A DNA stretch of 8,512 nt, taken from the NCBI GenBank assembly GCA_021772875.1, contig JAJFLD010000096.1, forward strand, positions 1 through 8,512, in the 5' to 3' direction. The notes beneath the pieces are model-generated. The model was not told the origin of the DNA. It was given only the letters and a program-made list of their open reading frames with translations, and ran no database searches. Within the stretch, counting starts at the first letter, position 1. Every line of letters starts with the position of its first letter. A program made the translations under genes and the position numbers. Source of the DNA: Ghiorsea sp. (lineage in GTDB: Bacteria > Pseudomonadota > Zetaproteobacteria > Mariprofundales > Mariprofundaceae). This document shows, in pieces, positions 6,203-8,512 of the stretch.

Positions 6203-7152
6203 AAACGCTTTCGTCCTGCCAAGATAAGATAAAGAGCCACACCGATCCAAGCCAATGTGCCAACAGCATATTTCACCGCATAGGGAAGCATCTCCGAACC
6301 AGACCAAAAGGCTTCCAATAAAGCCGCGAGCACCAACATACAGGCTGCGCCACCAGCCAATAGAATCGCTTCGGCAGCTGCCTGACGTAATGCATCAAAT
6401 CTTCGTTGCTGGCCTGGAGCAAGAAGTCCATATCCCATCAACAGCCCCGCACCACCAGAGATGATGATAGCAGTAACCTCAAAAGCGCTGTGGGTGATCA
6501 CAAAGGCAAAAAAGGGAATGGTTAAGCCATTCTGTACGATATGTGCCGAGGCAACACCAAAAAAAATACCGTTAAACATCAAGTAGAAAACCGAACCTAT
6601 ACCGAAGGCAATACCACCAGCAAACACCTGAAAAGAGATGCCAATGTTATGCATAATGTAATAACCAAACATCGACAAATCACCAGTGAAATTCCGCTGC
6701 TGGTTCTCTGGAGTATGCATTTTAGCGATGTTATCCAACTCTTCATGACTCAGAATGGTTAAAGCCATCATGGGGTCGGACAGCGTCCACAACATGATCA
6801 CAAGTGCAGGGAGCAAAAATAGAAGTGTTGAGAGTAACATCCAGCGCCAATGTCGACGCACTGCTTGAGGAAAAAGTTGTAACAAAAAGCGGCTCGGTAG
6901 TTGTCGCCACTCTGGTCGCCGTTGGTAGAGCAACTGATGACCTGCCAGCGCAGCCCCTTCAAGCTTAACAATCAAAGCATCACCATAACCACGCTGTCTT
7001 GCCAGTGCCAGATGTTGACAGATACGTCGATAGAGATGAAAAAAACGCGTCAGTTCGGGTTGACTGGCATCATCTTGCTCAACCTTAGCTAACAAAAGCT
7101 GATACTCTTGCCAAAATTGCTGGTTTTCCTGTTCAAAACGGTGGGGATTCAT
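6199..7152 (-). CDS. SpoIIM-family (DUF95, COG1300) membrane protein
   Basis: The protein is 317 residues. A soluble N-terminal third (1-100) opens with FEQENQQFWQEYQLLLAK, a helical pattern I recall from proteobacterial members. Membrane segments follow at about 104-124, 165-205 (containing GISFQVFAGGIAFGIGSV), 210-245 (with HSAFEVTAIIISGGAGL), 258-281 and 292-312. The paired Gly-rich segments and the H-x-x-x-E motif (His221, Glu225) are the family hallmark. In Bacillus, SpoIIM is part of the DMP peptidoglycan-remodelling complex needed for engulfment. This organism is not a spore former by its relatives, so the name marks homology rather than function. The gene shares one base with the RDD stop (TGATG), and its Shine-Dalgarno sequence lies inside the RDD gene. 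Confidence 0.9.
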   Translation of the reverse strand: MNPHRFEQENQQFWQEYQLLLAKVEQDDASQPELTRFFHLYRRICQHLALARQRGYGDALIVKLEGAALAGHQLLYQRRPEWRQLPSRFLLQLFPQAVRRHWRWMLLSTLLFLLPALVIMLWTLSDPMMALTILSHEELDNIAKMHTPENQQRNFTGDLSMFGYYIMHNIGISFQVFAGGIAFGIGSVFYLMFNGIFFGVASAHIVQNGLTIPFFAFVITHSAFEVTAIIISGGAGLLMGYGLLAPGQQRRFDALRQAAAEAILLAGGAACMLVLAALLEAFWSGSEMLPYAVKYAVGTLAWIGVALYLILAGRKRL

Positions 7153-7853
7153 CAGCCTCCCCCCTGTTTTAAGTAAAGCACAACACGAGCCAGTCTTTGT
7201 TCCGCTTCTGCTGCCGTGAGCTGCTCATCACCCAATAGAGCCGCCAATTCCTGTGATCTTTGCTCACCAAGCAGATGGCGTCGCTCGGCCCAGTTAAAAA
7301 TACTACGTCTTTCTTCCAGTTCTGGTTGACTGGTTAGACGCAGAGGTGTCAACGCAATTTCCTGCTCTTGGGAGGGAATGGCTATTGGCGGTAGATGTTC
7401 AACCATGGTACCTGCTGCCAAATCACCCAAACGGCGAAAGTCCGCTGTGAAACACATACTCATAAGTCCTGCCAAGTAAAAAAATGGTAACATATCAACT
7501 ATGCGTAGCAGGTTGCGAATCAGTGATGCAGGCAAGGTAATCGGCGTCCCATTGTCGTGAATCACCCTTATCCGCATCGACTTTTTCCCCGGTGTTGCCC
7601 CGCCTCGCCACACTTCAAAGAACACTGGATAGAGCCAATTCAACAAGAATAGATAAATCAATATCATGGCGCTGGCATATCCCTCCAACAAAATTGCAAT
7701 CGGAATGGCAAACGTTGCAAACAGTGCTGCACGAATAAACAGGTCGATACAGAAAGCCAGAGCCCGCACCACTACCCCAGCAGGGCGCAATGCCAGCACC
7801 ACACCCTCAGGTGTTTCGATATAGCGCAGATTATCAAGCAATAATGTTGTCAC
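7152..7853 (-). CDS. RDD-family membrane protein
   Basis: The protein is 233 residues. The RDD signature is complete: Arg30 and Asp37 in VVRALAFCID before the first membrane helix; an ATPGKKSMRIRV motif (86-97) after the second; and R113-NLLRIVD (Asp120) leading to a third hydrophobic segment. FRRLGDLAAGTMV (139-151) closes the domain. A polar tail (about 155-233) contains FNWAERRHLLGEQRSQELAALL and may be a cytosolic helical bundle. RDD proteins are small integral membrane proteins; some have been linked to ion transport, but no substrate can be assigned here. The start is GTG 7853-7851, overlapping the upstream stop as GTGA. In-frame TTG codons a few residues later are alternatives. The C-terminal Gly-Gly-Gly is encoded by the run that doubles as the SpoIIM ribosome binding site. 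Confidence 0.9.
   Translation of the reverse strand: MTTLLLDNLRYIETPEGVVLALRPAGVVVRALAFCIDLFIRAALFATFAIPIAILLEGYASAMILIYLFLLNWLYPVFFEVWRGGATPGKKSMRIRVIHDNGTPITLPASLIRNLLRIVDMLPFFYLAGLMSMCFTADFRRLGDLAAGTMVEHLPPIAIPSQEQEIALTPLRLTSQPELEERRSIFNWAERRHLLGEQRSQELAALLGDEQLTAAEAEQRLARVVLYLKQGGG
7156..7164 (-). promoter_or_regulatory. SpoIIM ribosome binding site inside the RDD gene
   Basis: GGGGGGAGG on the minus strand ends 3 bases before ATG 7152 and also encodes the RDD protein's last three glycines. With the TGATG stop-start overlap this is a typical layout for translational coupling. Confidence 0.6.
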
Positions 7854-8500
7854 ACATCCGTAGCTGCAATGCCGAAAATATCACGGTAAAGAATACCCAT
7901 GATCATATAAAGCATAGGTAAGGTCCAAATCAGCCCAATCCCGAATGGCAACATACTGAGTAGCATCAGCAAACCCATAACAAACATCAGACCAAAAATC
8001 TTAAACCAACTGTGGCTTATCGCCCGCCGTGAGGCCTCCAGTGACCCCCATATGCCTAGCTGTCGATTTGCCTTCAATGCCAATGCCAGCATGTAAGCAA
8101 CCATGAGGTAAATACCTGGAATGATAAGCAATATCAAACCAATCATAATCATAAGGTAATAAACTATTTGTAGCAATCCAAGTTGTCCTATTTTGGGAAA
8201 ATAAGAAAATATATCGCCTGTTTTCACCGGCATATCGGCAGAGACACGCGCGCAATAGAGTGTCAGTCCAGCGACAATAGGTGCAATAAGAAAATACTGC
8301 AGCGGTATTGCCAGCAGGTATAAAACCATGCCCAAAGTAGTATTAACGTTGCCTCCGACAAGCCCCATGAACAAAGCAACACCTTGCGAAGCAACGATTA
8401 AAGCAAGGATACCAAGCCAAAGTGCGCCCTTATGTCCTGATATGAGTTGCCACGCCTCGGAAATCGTTTCACCAATATTAATCACATAGTTGCCATCCAT
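7850..8500 (-). CDS. YciC/DUF975-like multi-pass membrane protein
   Basis: The protein is 216 residues and very hydrophobic. Membrane segments lie at about 26-48, 56-85, 110-143 (with GLILLIIPGIYLMVAYMLAL) and 166-207. The LIIPGIYLMV stretch followed by GSLEASRRAISHSWFKIFG (152-170) is the pattern I associate with YciC/DUF975-type and related glycerophosphodiesterase-membrane-like proteins. No catalytic residues are visible and the function is unknown. The family name is less certain than the membrane topology. It is the first gene of the operon seen in this window, and its stop overlaps the RDD start. ATG 8500-8498 follows AAGGAGGG so closely that only one base separates AAGGAGG from the start codon, which is unusual. 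No other in-frame ATG occurs before residue 46. Confidence 0.8.
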   Translation of the reverse strand: MDGNYVINIGETISEAWQLISGHKGALWLGILALIVASQGVALFMGLVGGNVNTTLGMVLYLLAIPLQYFLIAPIVAGLTLYCARVSADMPVKTGDIFSYFPKIGQLGLLQIVYYLMIMIGLILLIIPGIYLMVAYMLALALKANRQLGIWGSLEASRRAISHSWFKIFGLMFVMGLLMLLSMLPFGIGLIWTLPMLYMIMGILYRDIFGIAATDV

Positions 8501-8501
8501 C

Positions 8502-8508
8502 CCTCCTT
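8502..8508 (-). promoter_or_regulatory. Strong Shine-Dalgarno AAGGAGG almost touching the first start codon
   Basis: AAGGAGG is a 7-base match to the anti-Shine-Dalgarno sequence but lies only 1 base before ATG 8500. Usual spacing is 5-9 bases. A shifted pairing (GAAGG, 4 bases before ATG) may be used. The operon promoter must lie beyond the window, since only 12 bases remain upstream. Confidence 0.5.
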
Positions 8509-8512
8509 CGAG

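Noticed and set aside
6203..6307. N-terminal extension of the DUF4129 protein to 6307
   Set aside because: The added residues are cysteine-rich and unlike the family, the stretch lies within SpoIIM coding sequence, and the ATGA overlap at 6199-6202 is the natural start.
1086..8500. Reading the operon as a Bat aerotolerance locus or a RavA-ViaA pair
   Set aside because: No TPR protein and no typical BatA/BatB vWA gene is present, and the ATPase is a short single-domain MoxR without RavA's C-terminal extension.

Overview
The window is a chromosomal segment that looks like a gammaproteobacterium of moderate GC content. The assignment rests on protein character (a UmuD-like autoprotease with a DNA-binding N-terminus, and MoxR/DUF58/DUF4350/DUF4129/SpoIIM/RDD proteins of proteobacterial type), on clear Shine-Dalgarno sites and on tightly overlapping genes. 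Genus cannot be determined from the sequence alone. No tRNA, rRNA, CRISPR array, insertion sequence or prophage was seen.

Left part (1-1085): about 220 bases with no convincing gene, then a good sigma-70-type promoter (221-249), a possible operator (261-276), and one plus-strand gene (328-903) for a LexA/UmuD-family self-cleaving regulator. It has a winged-helix N-terminus and a UmuD-like S24 peptidase domain with an intact Ala-Gly cleavage site and Ser/Lys dyad. No umuC lies beside it on the downstream side. A 182-base convergent intergenic region with small inverted repeats follows.

Right part (1086-8500): a minus-strand operon of seven genes that fills the rest of the window. In order of transcription they are: a YciC/DUF975-like multi-pass membrane protein; an RDD-family membrane protein; a SpoIIM (DUF95/COG1300) family membrane protein; a large membrane protein ending in a DUF4129 domain; a DUF4350 protein with two membrane anchors; a MoxR-type AAA+ ATPase; and a DUF58 protein with a von Willebrand A-like domain. 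The first five genes overlap end to start by 1 to 11 bases. The last two are preceded by short gaps (40 and 45 bases) and have their own ribosome binding sites.

The likely logic is that five membrane proteins form or modify an envelope assembly, and the MoxR ATPase with its DUF58 partner remodels or activates it, as MoxR/vWA pairs do elsewhere. The family combination is recurrent in bacteria but its biochemical job is not established to my knowledge. This makes it the most interesting system here, although the individual families are known. I see no proof of a wholly undescribed system.
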